Shown here: piece after piece, positions 39,737-49,688 of the stretch
Position numbering within the stretch: the stretch's first letter is position 1
Layout: each line of letters opens with the position of its first letter
Source of the DNA: Roseateles sp.
GTDB lineage: Bacteria > Pseudomonadota > Gammaproteobacteria > Burkholderiales > Burkholderiaceae_C
Assembly (NCBI RefSeq): GCF_019237615.1
Contig: NZ_JAFAGT010000069.1
Coordinates: 1-64,000 of the forward strand
Direction: 5' to 3'
Length of the DNA stretch: 64,000 nt
Notes under the pieces: generated by a model
The model's database searches: none
What the model was told of the DNA's origin: nothing
What the model saw: the letters and a program-made list of their open reading frames with translations, nothing else
Position numbers and translations under genes: made by a program

Positions 39737-42685
39737 ATGCTTGAGCAGTTCTTCGTCACCGGCCGTCCCCTCGACGCCTTGTTGCTGCAGCAACACAACC
39801 CCTGGCTTGTCGCGCTGTCCGCGGCGCTGGCCATCGGCGCCTCGGTCATGGCGCTGCACATGGCAGAGCTGGCGCAGCGTGCGCAAAGTGGTGGCATGCG
39901 CCGCTGGACGCTGGGCACGGCCGGGTTGGCGCTGGGCGGCGGCATCTGGGGCATGCACTTCATCGACATGCTGGCCTTCTCGGTCTGTGCGGCGGGGGAT
40001 TTCTCGCCCTGGGTGACGGCGGTGTCCATCCTGCCCAGCGTGATCGCAGCGTGGATTGCCCTGTGGCTGCTGGCCCGACGGCGCGTCAATGCCCTTACGC
40101 TGTTGAGCTGCGGCGTGCTGGTCGGCGCGGGCATCGGCGCCATGCACTACAGCGGCATGGCAGCATCGAGCGCGATGTCCGTCATGCGCTACGACCCCAT
40201 CTTCTTCGGCATCTCCATCGTCGTGGCCGTGGCGATGGCCACGCTGGCGCTGTGGGTGCGCTTTGGCCTGCGGCACTGGCAGCGCAGCCACCTCGCCACA
40301 CTGGTGGCAGGCACGGTGATGGGCATCGCAATCACCAGCATGCACTACACGGGCATGGCGGCGCTGCGCTTCGTGGGTCCGGCGAATACCCAGGGCCACG
40401 AGCAAGTGGCCATGTCTCTAGTCATTGCGATGGTGGTGCTGATCTTCAGCATGCTGGTCGTCGCCATCAACGTCAGCCTGCGCTTCCGGCAGTTGTTCCT
40501 GCATGCGCAGCGCAACGAGTCCCGCCTGCAAGCGGTGGTGGAGACCGCCGTGGATGGCATCTTCATGGTGGATGGCCAGGGCGTCGTTCAGGCATTCAAT
40601 AGCGCCGCAGAGCGCATGCTGGGCTGGGACGCCGCCGAAGTGCTGGGCCAGCACGCGCGCATGCTGGCGCCCGACACGCTGCAGGAGGACAACACCGCCG
40701 TCCACAGCCTGGCCCGTACGGCAGGCAGCAGCCGTGAGACGGAGATGCGAACCCGGGACGGCCGGTTCATCCCCGTGCGCATGGCCGTGGGCTGCGTAGA
40801 TGTGCAGGGAGCTCCGCTATACGTGAGCTTCATCACCGACATCCGCCAGCGCCTCGACCACGAACAGACGCTGCGAGAGGCCCGCGACCGTGCCGAAGCC
40901 GCCGCTGCCGCGCGAGGCACCTTCCTGGCCAATATGAGCCACGAGATCCGCACGCCGATGAACGCCATCATTGGCTTCACCGAGGCGCTGCTGGATTCAC
41001 CGCTGGACGCCTCGCAGCGCCGCCACCTCGGCACGGTGCACAACGCCGCGCGTTCCATGCTGCGCCTGCTGAACGACATCCTCGACACCGCCAAGCTCGA
41101 GAAGGGCGCGGTTGAACTGGAGGTGGCCGACTTCTCGCTGCGCGAGCTGTGCGAGCAGACCCTCGCCTCGCTGCGCATCACCGCAAGCAAGAAGCGGCTG
41201 CCGCTGGAGCTGGACTACCCGCAGGCCGAACCCGAGTTCGTGCGCGGCGATGCGCTGCGGCTTCAGCAGGTGCTCGTCAACCTCGTCGGCAACGCGATCA
41301 AGTTCACCGAGCGCGGCCATGTGCGGCTGCACGTGCGCTATGCCGACAACGAACTGCTGCTGGATGTGGAAGACACCGGCATCGGCATCGCGCCCGAGGC
41401 GCTGGAGCGCATCTTCGACCCCTTCGCGCAGGCCGACGCGTCCACCACTCGCCGCTTCGGCGGAACGGGCCTGGGAACCACGATCTCGCACCAGCTCGTC
41501 GAGCTGATGCGAGGCCGCATCAGCGTGCGCAGCACCCTGGGCCGGGGCAGCGTGTTCAGCGTGCGACTGCCCATGCCGCTTGGCGACGCCAACGCCGTCA
41601 CGCATGGCTTGCAAAGCGCCCGCGTGCTGCCGGCGCTGCGCGTGCTCGCCGTGGACGACGTCCCCAACAACCTGGAGCTGCTGCAGATGACGCTGGAACG
41701 CGGCCGCCACAGCGTCACCACCGCCCACAACGGCGAGGACGCCATCCGGCTCTGCACCGACCAGCACTTCGACATCGTGCTGATGGATCTGCAGATGCCC
41801 GGCCTGGACGGGCTCGAGGCCACGCGCCGCATCCGCGTCGTCGAGCAGGCCCAGCGCCGCAAGTCCGTGCCCATCATTGCGCTGTCAGCCAGCGTGCTGG
41901 AGAAGGACCGCCGTGACGCGCGGGCCGCAGGCATGGACGGCTTTGCCAGCAAGCCGCTGGAGCTGCCCCGCCTCTACAACGAGATCGCCCGCGTGCTGGG
42001 CCTGCGCTCGGACGGCATCAGCCCCGCGGCTGCCGCTTCGATATCGGCCTTCGGCGATCTGGAAGGCACGGCCATCGAAACGCCACCCACCGACAGCCAC
42101 CCACCCATCGACTGGGAAAAGGGCCTGCGCCTGTGGACCCAGGCGCCGCTGCTGCGCGATGCCATCGAGCGCTTCACCCACGAGCAACAGGCCTTGCCCG
42201 AACGGCTTGCCGCCCTGCATGACGCTGGCGATTGGCAGTCGTTGGCCGATTTCTCACACCGCCTGCGAGGCGTTGCGGGCAACCTCGCGCTGGGCCCTTT
42301 GCACACGCTGCTTGGGCAGCTTGAAGGCGCGGCCCGTGCAGCCGACGCAGCGTCGGCCGAAAGCGCCCTCGCCGCTCTCGTGCCCGCCTGGCACCATGTG
42401 ACGCAGGCGCTGGCCGCGCAGGCCAGCGCCCCCGCCGAAGCGCCCCACAACGCTTCGACCCCCTGCGCAATGGACGCGCAGCAAGCTACGCAGGCACACG
42501 CCCTGCTCGAGAACGCCATCGCCGCCCTGGAGCAGGGCGAACTGCCCGAAACCACGCTGACCAAGCTGGCCGCGTTGCTGCCTGCGCTCGCGCTCGAACC
42601 GGTGCGTGATGCCGTGGACAGCTTCGACTTCGACCAGGCCCAATCCCTGCTGCGCGTGCTGCGCGGCTCACTGGCCACGTCATGA
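39737..42685 (+). CDS. MHYT-domain hybrid histidine kinase (MHYT-PAS-HK-REC-HPt-like)
   Basis: Three MHYT-type motifs (GMHFIDM, AMHYSGM, SMHYTGM); FLANMSHEIRTPMNAIIGFTE; REC VLMDLQMPGLDGLEA; C-terminal FSHRLRGVAGNL HPt-like. Confidence 0.92.
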   Translation: MLEQFFVTGRPLDALLLQQHNPWLVALSAALAIGASVMALHMAELAQRAQSGGMRRWTLGTAGLALGGGIWGMHFIDMLAFSVCAAGDFSPWVTAVSILPSVIAAWIALWLLARRRVNALTLLSCGVLVGAGIGAMHYSGMAASSAMSVMRYDPIFFGISIVVAVAMATLALWVRFGLRHWQRSHLATLVAGTVMGIAITSMHYTGMAALRFVGPANTQGHEQVAMSLVIAMVVLIFSMLVVAINVSLRFRQLFLHAQRNESRLQAVVETAVDGIFMVDGQGVVQAFNSAAERMLGWDAAEVLGQHARMLAPDTLQEDNTAVHSLARTAGSSRETEMRTRDGRFIPVRMAVGCVDVQGAPLYVSFITDIRQRLDHEQTLREARDRAEAAAAARGTFLANMSHEIRTPMNAIIGFTEALLDSPLDASQRRHLGTVHNAARSMLRLLNDILDTAKLEKGAVELEVADFSLRELCEQTLASLRITASKKRLPLELDYPQAEPEFVRGDALRLQQVLVNLVGNAIKFTERGHVRLHVRYADNELLLDVEDTGIGIAPEALERIFDPFAQADASTTRRFGGTGLGTTISHQLVELMRGRISVRSTLGRGSVFSVRLPMPLGDANAVTHGLQSARVLPALRVLAVDDVPNNLELLQMTLERGRHSVTTAHNGEDAIRLCTDQHFDIVLMDLQMPGLDGLEATRRIRVVEQAQRRKSVPIIALSASVLEKDRRDARAAGMDGFASKPLELPRLYNEIARVLGLRSDGISPAAAASISAFGDLEGTAIETPPTDSHPPIDWEKGLRLWTQAPLLRDAIERFTHEQQALPERLAALHDAGDWQSLADFSHRLRGVAGNLALGPLHTLLGQLEGAARAADAASAESALAALVPAWHHVTQALAAQASAPAEAPHNASTPCAMDAQQATQAHALLENAIAALEQGELPETTLTKLAALLPALALEPVRDAVDSFDFDQAQSLLRVLRGSLATS

Positions 42686-43707
42686 TCACCACCGACGACC
42701 GCCCCCGCCTGCTCGTCGTGGACGACGAGCCAACCAACCTGCAGGTGCTGCGCCACGTACTGCAGGCCGACTACCGACTGCTGTTCGCCACCGACGGCGA
42801 GCGGGCCATCGCGCTCGCACGCCAGCAGCGGCCCGACTTGATCCTGCTCGATGTGATGATGCCGGGCATGAACGGCCACGAGGTCTGCCGGACCCTCAAG
42901 GCCGACTCCGCGACCGCGTCAACCCCCATCATCTTCGTCACCGCGCTGAGCGACAGCCAGGACGAGGCCCACGGCCTTGACGTCGGCGCGGTGGACTACA
43001 TCACAAAGCCCGTCAGCGCGCCCGTCGTCCGTGCCCGTGTGCGCAACCACCTCACACTCGTACGGCTGGACGAGTTGCGCGAGACGCGCCTGCAGATCGT
43101 GCAGCGCCTCGGCCGCGCCGCCGAGTACAAGGACAACGAGACAGGCCTGCACGTCATCCGCATGAGCCACTTCTCGCGACGTCTGGCGCTGGCCGCGGGC
43201 TTCAACGAAGCCTGGGCCGATGACCTGCTCAATGCCGCACCCATGCACGACGTCGGCAAGATCGGCATCCCCGACGCGGTGCTGCGCAAGCCTGGCCCGC
43301 TGGATGAGGCCGAGTGGGCCATCATGCGCCGACACCCCGAGATTGGCGCCGAGATCATCGGCGAACACCCCTCGGGCCTGCTGCGCATGGCCCGCACCAT
43401 CGCGCTGGCCCACCACGAGAAATGGGACGGCAGCGGCTACCCGAGAAACCTCGAAGGCGAGCAGATTCCCGTCGAGGCCCGCATCGTCGCCATTGCCGAC
43501 GTGTTTGACGCGCTCACCACGCGGCGGCCGTACAAGAGCGCATGGCCGGTGGAACAAGCGCTGGAACACATCCAGGCGCAGGCGGGGCGGCATTTCGATC
43601 CCGCGCTGGTGGAGAAGTTCATCGGCTTGGTGCCAGACCTGCTGGAGATCCAGCGGCGATGGGCGGATGAGCCCGAGGTGGCGCATGCTGTGAGCGAAGC
43701 ACCCTGA
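42682..43707 (+). CDS. Response regulator with HD-GYP c-di-GMP phosphodiesterase domain
   Basis: REC LLVVDDEPTNLQVL...LLDVMMPGMNG; HD-GYP motifs HDVGKIGIPDAVLRKPG, HHEKWDGSGYP; ATGA overlap with the kinase gene. Confidence 0.92.
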   Translation: MITTDDRPRLLVVDDEPTNLQVLRHVLQADYRLLFATDGERAIALARQQRPDLILLDVMMPGMNGHEVCRTLKADSATASTPIIFVTALSDSQDEAHGLDVGAVDYITKPVSAPVVRARVRNHLTLVRLDELRETRLQIVQRLGRAAEYKDNETGLHVIRMSHFSRRLALAAGFNEAWADDLLNAAPMHDVGKIGIPDAVLRKPGPLDEAEWAIMRRHPEIGAEIIGEHPSGLLRMARTIALAHHEKWDGSGYPRNLEGEQIPVEARIVAIADVFDALTTRRPYKSAWPVEQALEHIQAQAGRHFDPALVEKFIGLVPDLLEIQRRWADEPEVAHAVSEAP

Positions 43708-44043
43708 AGCTTCCAGCGGGCAGGCGGGCCCGGCCATCAGGGCCTGCCGCACCCGACACGCATCAGCGGGAACACCCCGATGCGTAGCTGAGGGACATCC
43801 TCAAGCGGCTGTCAACTCACCGCGCCAGTCAGGTCGATGACTTGCGGCCGCACCGGTGGCGGCATTCTGTCGTGGTCAACCTGCGTTCGGCGTGCGTGCG
43901 GCTATAGGTGCCGCGGCGTTGATTTCCCAATGCCCATCCCGGGCGACTCGGGATCGTCCGTCACCATCGGTGGCCCGCCCCCTGCCAGTGCTGCGCGGCC
44001 CGGAGGGCGTTAGCAAAGAGCAATGAGAGGCGAGCCGGACGCA

Positions 44044-45081
44044 TCACTCCTTTCCCGCACCGACAACTTCGTAGCGCAACAGCCCAGCCAGACCCTTGTC
44101 TGAGCCGCCAACGGCCACGTACAGCAGGTTCTGAGAGGACACGAGAAAGGAGGTCTTGGCGCCGTACTCGGAGGGCACCTTCTCCAGTTCCTCGTAGTGG
44201 TCCGCATCGATCTGGCGGAACACCGCGACGTAGCCGTCGCCGGCCGCGTATATGCGCCGGTTCTTCGCGTCGAAGCTCACACCGTTGGTGCGCGGCGGCG
44301 CTTCGAAGCTGGCCACCGTCTCGCCGTTGACCGTGGATTTGACGACGAGCTTGAAGGGCTTGCGCGTGATGAGGAAGAGGCGCTGGTTCTTCTCGTCGAG
44401 GTCGATGGCCGAGTTGTTCTGCCCCTCGGTGACGGGCCACGTGGAGAGCAGCTTGCGGGTTTTCTTGTCGATCACCGCGATCTCGCTCTTGCCCGCGACG
44501 TTGACGAACACGCGGGAGCCCTTCTGCTCTGCGACAACACCCTCGGTGAAGTCAGTGTCGAAGCTCACCTCTCCCAGCACCTTGCCCGTGCGGATATCGA
44601 CCTGGGAGAGCACGGTCATCGGCAGCTTCTGCGCCGCGTTCTTACCTCCGGTGACGAACCAGAGCTGACGTGCCGAGGCATCGTAGGCCATCACGTCGGC
44701 ACCTGGCGTCAGTCTGATCGTTTCCACGACCCCATAACTGCGACCATCCAGCACCTTGCTCATTCCGTCGCCGCTGTTGCTGACGATGAGGCGATTGGTC
44801 TCGGGCTGATAGTGGATGGCATGGGGGGTCTCCATGCCGGGCACGCTGGTGATGCGTTCACCGCTGCGCAGGTCGAAGACCTCCAGCGTACCGCCGTCCT
44901 CTCCGGCGAGGAAGAGGCGCTTTCCTTTGAGATCGGCGCCGAAGTGGTCGAAATCACCCTGGTAGGTGGGCATGTCGGTGCGCCCGAGCAGGCGCAGCGC
45001 CGGGTCGGCGCTGGCCTGGCAAGGGAACAGCGCCAGAACGGCGAGCAACGCGGCGCCTGGCGCCGCAACGGAGGTCTTCAT
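44044..45081 (-). CDS. Secreted YncE-like beta-propeller protein
   Basis: Signal peptide; repeated blade-like segments (GKRLFLAGEDGGTLEVFDLRSGE, TRKLLSTWPVTEGQNNSAIDLDEKNQRLFL). Confidence 0.75.
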   Translation of the reverse strand: MKTSVAAPGAALLAVLALFPCQASADPALRLLGRTDMPTYQGDFDHFGADLKGKRLFLAGEDGGTLEVFDLRSGERITSVPGMETPHAIHYQPETNRLIVSNSGDGMSKVLDGRSYGVVETIRLTPGADVMAYDASARQLWFVTGGKNAAQKLPMTVLSQVDIRTGKVLGEVSFDTDFTEGVVAEQKGSRVFVNVAGKSEIAVIDKKTRKLLSTWPVTEGQNNSAIDLDEKNQRLFLITRKPFKLVVKSTVNGETVASFEAPPRTNGVSFDAKNRRIYAAGDGYVAVFRQIDADHYEELEKVPSEYGAKTSFLVSSQNLLYVAVGGSDKGLAGLLRYEVVGAGKE

Positions 45082-45113
45082 TGCGATCCCTTCCCGGTGA
45101 TGGCGTGAGCCGC

Positions 45114-45641
45114 TTACTTGACGGCGTCGAAAAGCGCGTTGTAGGACGGGATCAGCTTGGCGAGGTCGTCGCGCAGCACCGTGGCCTTGCGCAGGTACTC
45201 GATCTCCTGCTCACTGACGTGCGGCATGGCCGGCGGGTTTTTGAAGGCATAGACAACCAGGCCGACGTTCTCGCCCTTGGCATCGCGCATCGGCATCAGG
45301 ATGACGACCTTCTTGGGGTTGTCCTTCACGCGTTTCCAACGCGGGTCGACGATGGTGATGCCCTTCTTGATGACGTCAATGTCATCCGGGTCGTCAGCGT
45401 TGCCGATGCGATCCGGGAAGGAGCCGGCAAACATGGTGTAGACCTCACTCAGGCCGGGCGGAGTGCCATGCAGCGTGACGCTGAGCAGTTCTGGGTGCTT
45501 GGCCATCGTGTCATCGGACAGCTTCTGGCCGTAGATCCTGTGTGCCGGGGCCGTCCAGTTCTTGTCGGCAGCCGAGGCCGGCGTTGCGTTGAAAGCGAGC
45601 ACGGCAGCCATGGCCAGCGCGCAACCGATCATCTTCTTCAT
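45114..45641 (-). CDS. Small secreted protein, candidate periplasmic sensor/PAS-Cache-like family, copy A
   Basis: Signal peptide; GTPPGLSEVYTMFAGSFPDRIGNADDPDDIDVIKKGI closely matches copy B at 45670. Confidence 0.7.
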   Translation of the reverse strand: MKKMIGCALAMAAVLAFNATPASAADKNWTAPAHRIYGQKLSDDTMAKHPELLSVTLHGTPPGLSEVYTMFAGSFPDRIGNADDPDDIDVIKKGITIVDPRWKRVKDNPKKVVILMPMRDAKGENVGLVVYAFKNPPAMPHVSEQEIEYLRKATVLRDDLAKLIPSYNALFDAVK

Positions 45642-45669
45642 GGTGTCTCCTTTGGCAGCTTGTTTGCAA

Positions 45670-46224
45670 TCACTGCGCCGGCGCGAACAAGGCGTCGACG
45701 CTGGGCGTGCGCGGGCTCAGCGCATCGCGGATGGCCAAGCCGGGGGCCAGGAAGTCCGTGTCCTTCTTACCGCTGGTGGGCGAGGTGTGGAAGGCGATGA
45801 CCATGGCTACCGGCAGATAGTTGCCCTTGACGTCCTTCAGCGGCAGCACCGTCGACACCTTCTTCTGGTAGTCCGGCGTTCCCCACTTCGACTCGACCTG
45901 GCTGACGCCCTTCTTCAGCGTGATGACGTCACCCGGCGATGATTGGTTGCCGATGCGGTCCGGGAACGAGCCGGCGATCATCGTGTAGACCTCCTTCTCG
46001 CCGGGCGGGGTGGCGTGCATCGTGATGCTCATGATGTCGGGTCGGCTGGCGATCAGCTCGTCGACGAGCACCTGCGCCACGATCTTCTGCTTCGGACCTA
46101 CCCAGTTCTTGGGCGTCTGCGGCGTGGACGGTGCGCGCGGGATCTCCTGCGCATGGACCGCTGCGGCGGTGCACATCGCCAGCAGCAGAGTGGCGGTGGG
46201 TACGAATTTCCTGATGATGCTCAT
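45670..46224 (-). CDS. Small secreted protein, same family, copy B
   Basis: Signal peptide MSIIRKFVPTATLLLAMCTAAAVHA; ATPPGEKEVYTMIAGSFPDRIGNQSSPGDVITLKKGV. Confidence 0.7.
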   Translation of the reverse strand: MSIIRKFVPTATLLLAMCTAAAVHAQEIPRAPSTPQTPKNWVGPKQKIVAQVLVDELIASRPDIMSITMHATPPGEKEVYTMIAGSFPDRIGNQSSPGDVITLKKGVSQVESKWGTPDYQKKVSTVLPLKDVKGNYLPVAMVIAFHTSPTSGKKDTDFLAPGLAIRDALSPRTPSVDALFAPAQ

Positions 46225-46275
46225 GGTTTGTCTCCGTCGAAGGCATTGAAGGGAGGTATGCGGTCTGGATTCTGG

Positions 46276-46322
46276 AAACCCACCCTGTACGCTGCCTTTC
46301 TCGATCCTGAAATTCCGTTCAG
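46276..46322 (-). promoter_or_regulatory. Weaker copy of the TTCAG 11-bp-phased element, minus orientation, in the 46224/46358 divergent intergenic region
   Basis: Plus strand CTGAA 46307 - N6 - TTCAG 46318; minus-strand register gives CTGAA, TTCAG, GAAAG, TACAG at 11-bp steps; -10-like part is poor. Confidence 0.4.
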
Positions 46323-46357
46323 GCCGCTGGCGCCCAGCATCACTAATATCGCGCCCC

Positions 46358-47719
46358 ATGAAATCGATAGGCAGTCGCATCGCACTTGGGTACGCGCTCA
46401 GCTTGACCGGCGCCCTGATCGTCCTGTTCTTTGCGGGCCACTACCTGCTGGAGCGTTACCTGATCCGCCAGCTCGACAAGTTGACGGAGGCGCAGTTCAA
46501 GCATCTGGCGGCGACGCTGGGGCGCGACTATGCGACCTTGACACCCCATGTCATCGATGAGCGCATCCGCGAGGCGACCGAATCGGCCTCCCTGATGTTC
46601 TACGTGGACATGCACGGGCCGATGACGAACCGATTCTTCAAGTCGCACAACCTTCGCGGGCTCACCATCCCGGACCTCATCGGACAGAAAACGTATTCAA
46701 TCGCCGTCGATGGCATTGGCGAGGTGCGCGTAGGCGAGTATGTGCTGCAGCCCTTCGACGTCCTGATCGCCACGCCGCTGGCACCCGTGCGCGACCTGAT
46801 GGCGGGCTACCGGCGCGTCTTCTTCGGCCTGCTTGGCGCCGCACTCTTGCTTAGCGCCCTCGTCGGCTTCGGCCTCAGCGAAGTGATCCTCAAGCCGGTG
46901 CGCGTGATGCAGGCCACCGCGATACGCATTCGCTCTGACAACCTCAGCGAACGCATCCCGGTCGCCGACGTGAGCGACGAGCTGTCGCAGCTCGCGAGCT
47001 TCCTCAACCAGATGTTCGACCGGCTGGAGGCATCTTTCTCGGAAGTCCGCCATTTCGCGGCCGAAGCCTCGCACGAGCTGAAGACACCTCTGTCCCTGGT
47101 ACGGCTTCACCTGGAGCGCTTGCTGATGGACGACGCCTTGAGTCCCGCGCACAAAGATTCGGTGATGGTGCAGCTCGAAGAGATTGGCCGTGTCAACCGA
47201 ATCATCGACGAGCTGTTGTTCCTGTCGCGAGCCGATTCCGGCGCGGTTGTGCTCGACATGGAGTCGCTGCAGCCCGAGCGCCTGCTCGCCAGCTTCGCAC
47301 AGGACGCGGCAGTGCTCGCCGAACACGGCGGCAAGCGTTTCGAATGGTCCCATCATGGCGTAGGCACCGTGCTCGTGGACGACGAGCGCATCCGCCAGGT
47401 GCTGCTCAACGTGCTGACAAATGCGCTCAACGTGTCCCCGCCAGGCGGCCTGGTAAGCCTGGCGTCGACGCTCTCCGACGAGTTCTGGCGCATCAGCATC
47501 GTCGATGGCGGACCGGGGCTCGACCCGGAGGCGTGCGAGCGAGTCTTCAACCGCTTCGTACGGCTCGACCCGAGCCGCGGCGACTCGCGCGGCAGCGGCC
47601 TGGGTCTGCCGATTTCGCGCAGCATCGCAACGATGCACAAGGGCCGCATCTGGGCAACCAGCAGCGACGTCGGACGTGGCCTGCGCGTCGTCATCGAGAT
47701 CCCGACGTCCGCGGCTTAG
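46358..47719 (+). CDS. Sensor histidine kinase (HAMP/HisKA/HATPase), no adjacent response regulator
   Basis: Two TMs; HFAAEASHELKTPLSLVRLHLERLL; SRGSGLGLPISRSIATMHKG. Confidence 0.9.
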   Translation: MKSIGSRIALGYALSLTGALIVLFFAGHYLLERYLIRQLDKLTEAQFKHLAATLGRDYATLTPHVIDERIREATESASLMFYVDMHGPMTNRFFKSHNLRGLTIPDLIGQKTYSIAVDGIGEVRVGEYVLQPFDVLIATPLAPVRDLMAGYRRVFFGLLGAALLLSALVGFGLSEVILKPVRVMQATAIRIRSDNLSERIPVADVSDELSQLASFLNQMFDRLEASFSEVRHFAAEASHELKTPLSLVRLHLERLLMDDALSPAHKDSVMVQLEEIGRVNRIIDELLFLSRADSGAVVLDMESLQPERLLASFAQDAAVLAEHGGKRFEWSHHGVGTVLVDDERIRQVLLNVLTNALNVSPPGGLVSLASTLSDEFWRISIVDGGPGLDPEACERVFNRFVRLDPSRGDSRGSGLGLPISRSIATMHKGRIWATSSDVGRGLRVVIEIPTSAA

Positions 47720-47739
47720 CCCCTGCGCAACGGCCCAGT

Positions 47740-47791
47740 CTGAACGTACTTTCAGGAAGAGTTCACCCAGCAGTCAGGTCGCAATCCTAAG
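47740..47791 (+). promoter_or_regulatory. 11-bp-phased regulator element/promoter, copy 1
   Basis: CTGAA 47740, TTCAG 47751, TTCAC 47762, GTCAG 47773, CCTAAG 47786. Confidence 0.7.
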
Positions 47792-47856
47792 GTTCAGGCC
47801 ATCGTGAGCGGCACAGGCGCCGCACGACAACCACCCCGAACCGGAGACAGACTGCC

Positions 47857-48858
47857 ATGAACGTCAAACACAAACTTCTTCTGTGCGCCAGCCTGGTCAG
47901 CGCACTGATGGCCACTGCACCTGCGGCCCACGCCGAGAAGATCACTCTGATGGTCGGTGGCTACGAGAAGATCATCTACCTGCCTGCCAAACTGGCAGAG
48001 CGCCTGGGCTACTTCAAGGAAGAAGGCCTGGACGTCGAGTTGCTGAACGAGGCCTCCGGGGTCGATGCAGAAAACGAGCTTCTCATCGGCGCCGTGCAGG
48101 GGGTGGTCGGCTTCTACGACCACTGCATCGACATGCAGGCCAAGGGCAAGCACATCCAGTCCGTCGTGCAGTTCAGCCACGCGCCCGGCGAGGTCGAGCT
48201 GGTTTCGAGCAAGCACCCGCAGGTCAAGAGCATGGCCGACCTGAAGGGCAAGACGATGGGCGTCACCGGCCTCGGCTCGTCCACCAACTTCCTGACGCAG
48301 TTCCTGATGGTCAAGGCCGGCGTCAACATTGGCGAGTTCACCTCGCTGCCGGTGGGCGCGGGCACCACCTTCATCGCCGCGATGCAGCAGGACAAGATCC
48401 AGGCTGGAATGACCACCGAGCCCACGATTTCTCGCCTCCTCAAGACCGGCGAGGCGCGAGTACTGGTGGACCTGCGCACGCTGGACAAAACCCGGGCCGC
48501 GCTGGGCGGCACCTATCCGGCTGCTTCGCTCTACATGGCCAACGCCTGGGTCGAGAAGAACAAGCCCACGGTGCAGAAGCTGGCGAACGCCTTCGTGAAG
48601 ACGCTGCGCTACATCAACACCCACAGCGCCGCCGAAATCGCATCCAAGATGCCCAAGGACTTCATGGTCGGCGACGAGGCGGCCTATGTGAAGGCGCTCG
48701 ATGAAGGCAAAGGCATGTTCACCGCCGACGGCGTGATGCCTCACGGGGGCCCCGAGACGGTACTGTCCGTGCTCGGCGCGTTCTCCAAGAACGTCAAGGG
48801 CAAGACGATCGACCTGTCCAAGACCTACACGACCGAGTTCGTGAAGAAGGCGAAGTGA
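47857..48858 (+). CDS. NMT1/SsuA-type ABC transporter substrate-binding protein
   Basis: Signal peptide; LMVGGYEKIIYLPAKLAERLGYFKEEGLDVELL; LKGKTMGVTGLGSSTNFLTQFLM. Confidence 0.88.
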   Translation: MNVKHKLLLCASLVSALMATAPAAHAEKITLMVGGYEKIIYLPAKLAERLGYFKEEGLDVELLNEASGVDAENELLIGAVQGVVGFYDHCIDMQAKGKHIQSVVQFSHAPGEVELVSSKHPQVKSMADLKGKTMGVTGLGSSTNFLTQFLMVKAGVNIGEFTSLPVGAGTTFIAAMQQDKIQAGMTTEPTISRLLKTGEARVLVDLRTLDKTRAALGGTYPAASLYMANAWVEKNKPTVQKLANAFVKTLRYINTHSAAEIASKMPKDFMVGDEAAYVKALDEGKGMFTADGVMPHGGPETVLSVLGAFSKNVKGKTIDLSKTYTTEFVKKAK

Positions 48859-48860
48859 GC

Positions 48861-49688
48861 ATGAGCGCCGCAGCAGACAACAGCAGCCCGGCGATCGAGC
48901 TCGTCAACGTCACGCGGCGTTTCACGACTCAGGACGGCAAGTCGATGACCGCGCTGCGCGACTTCACGATGACCGTGGAACGCGGAGAGTTCGTCGCCGT
49001 GGTCGGCCCGACCGGCTGCGGCAAGTCCACCACGCTCAACCTCATCACCGGACTGGCCAAGCCCTCGGCGGGCGAAGTGCGGCTGTTCGGCGGGCCGGTG
49101 GACGGAATCGACCCACGCATCGGCTTCGCATTCCAGACGGACGCGCTGTTCCCGTGGCGCAGCGTCATCGACAACGTCGTCGCTGGCCCGCTGTTCCGTG
49201 GCATGGCGAAAGATGAGGCTTACGAGAACGCACGCCACTGGTTGGCGCGCGTCAACCTCTCCGGCCACGAGACCAAGTTCCCGCACCAGCTCTCCGGCGG
49301 CATGCGCAAGCGCGTCTCGCTGGCCCAGACCTTCATCAACGGGCCACAGATCCTGCTGATGGACGAGCCCTTCTCGGCGCTGGACGTGCAGACCCGCGTG
49401 CTGATGCACGACGAGTTGCTGCGCCTATGGTCGCAGTCGCGCGCGTCCGTCGTGTTCGTGACTCACGATCTGGAAGAGGCCATTGCGTTGGCCGACAAGG
49501 TCTATGTGCTGACCTCGGGGCCAGCCACCGTGAAGTCGATCTATCCCATCGACATCCCGCGGCCGCGGGTCGCCAGTGAGATCCGCTACGAGCAGAGGTT
49601 CATCGACATCTCGCACACCATCTGGAACGACCTGCGCGCCGAGGTTCTGCGCGGCGCCTCGCGTGACGAAGCTCGCGCCGCAGCATGA
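48861..49688 (+). CDS. ABC transporter ATP-binding protein (Ssu/Tau/Nrt type)
   Basis: Walker A GPTGCGKST; signature LSGGMRKRVSLAQ; Walker B ILLMDEPFSALD. Confidence 0.95.
   Translation: MSAAADNSSPAIELVNVTRRFTTQDGKSMTALRDFTMTVERGEFVAVVGPTGCGKSTTLNLITGLAKPSAGEVRLFGGPVDGIDPRIGFAFQTDALFPWRSVIDNVVAGPLFRGMAKDEAYENARHWLARVNLSGHETKFPHQLSGGMRKRVSLAQTFINGPQILLMDEPFSALDVQTRVLMHDELLRLWSQSRASVVFVTHDLEEAIALADKVYVLTSGPATVKSIYPIDIPRPRVASEIRYEQRFIDISHTIWNDLRAEVLRGASRDEARAAA

Noticed and set aside
43712-43760. GC-rich partial inverted repeat after the HD-GYP gene as a terminator
   Set aside because: Stem is interrupted and no T-tract follows; insufficient support.
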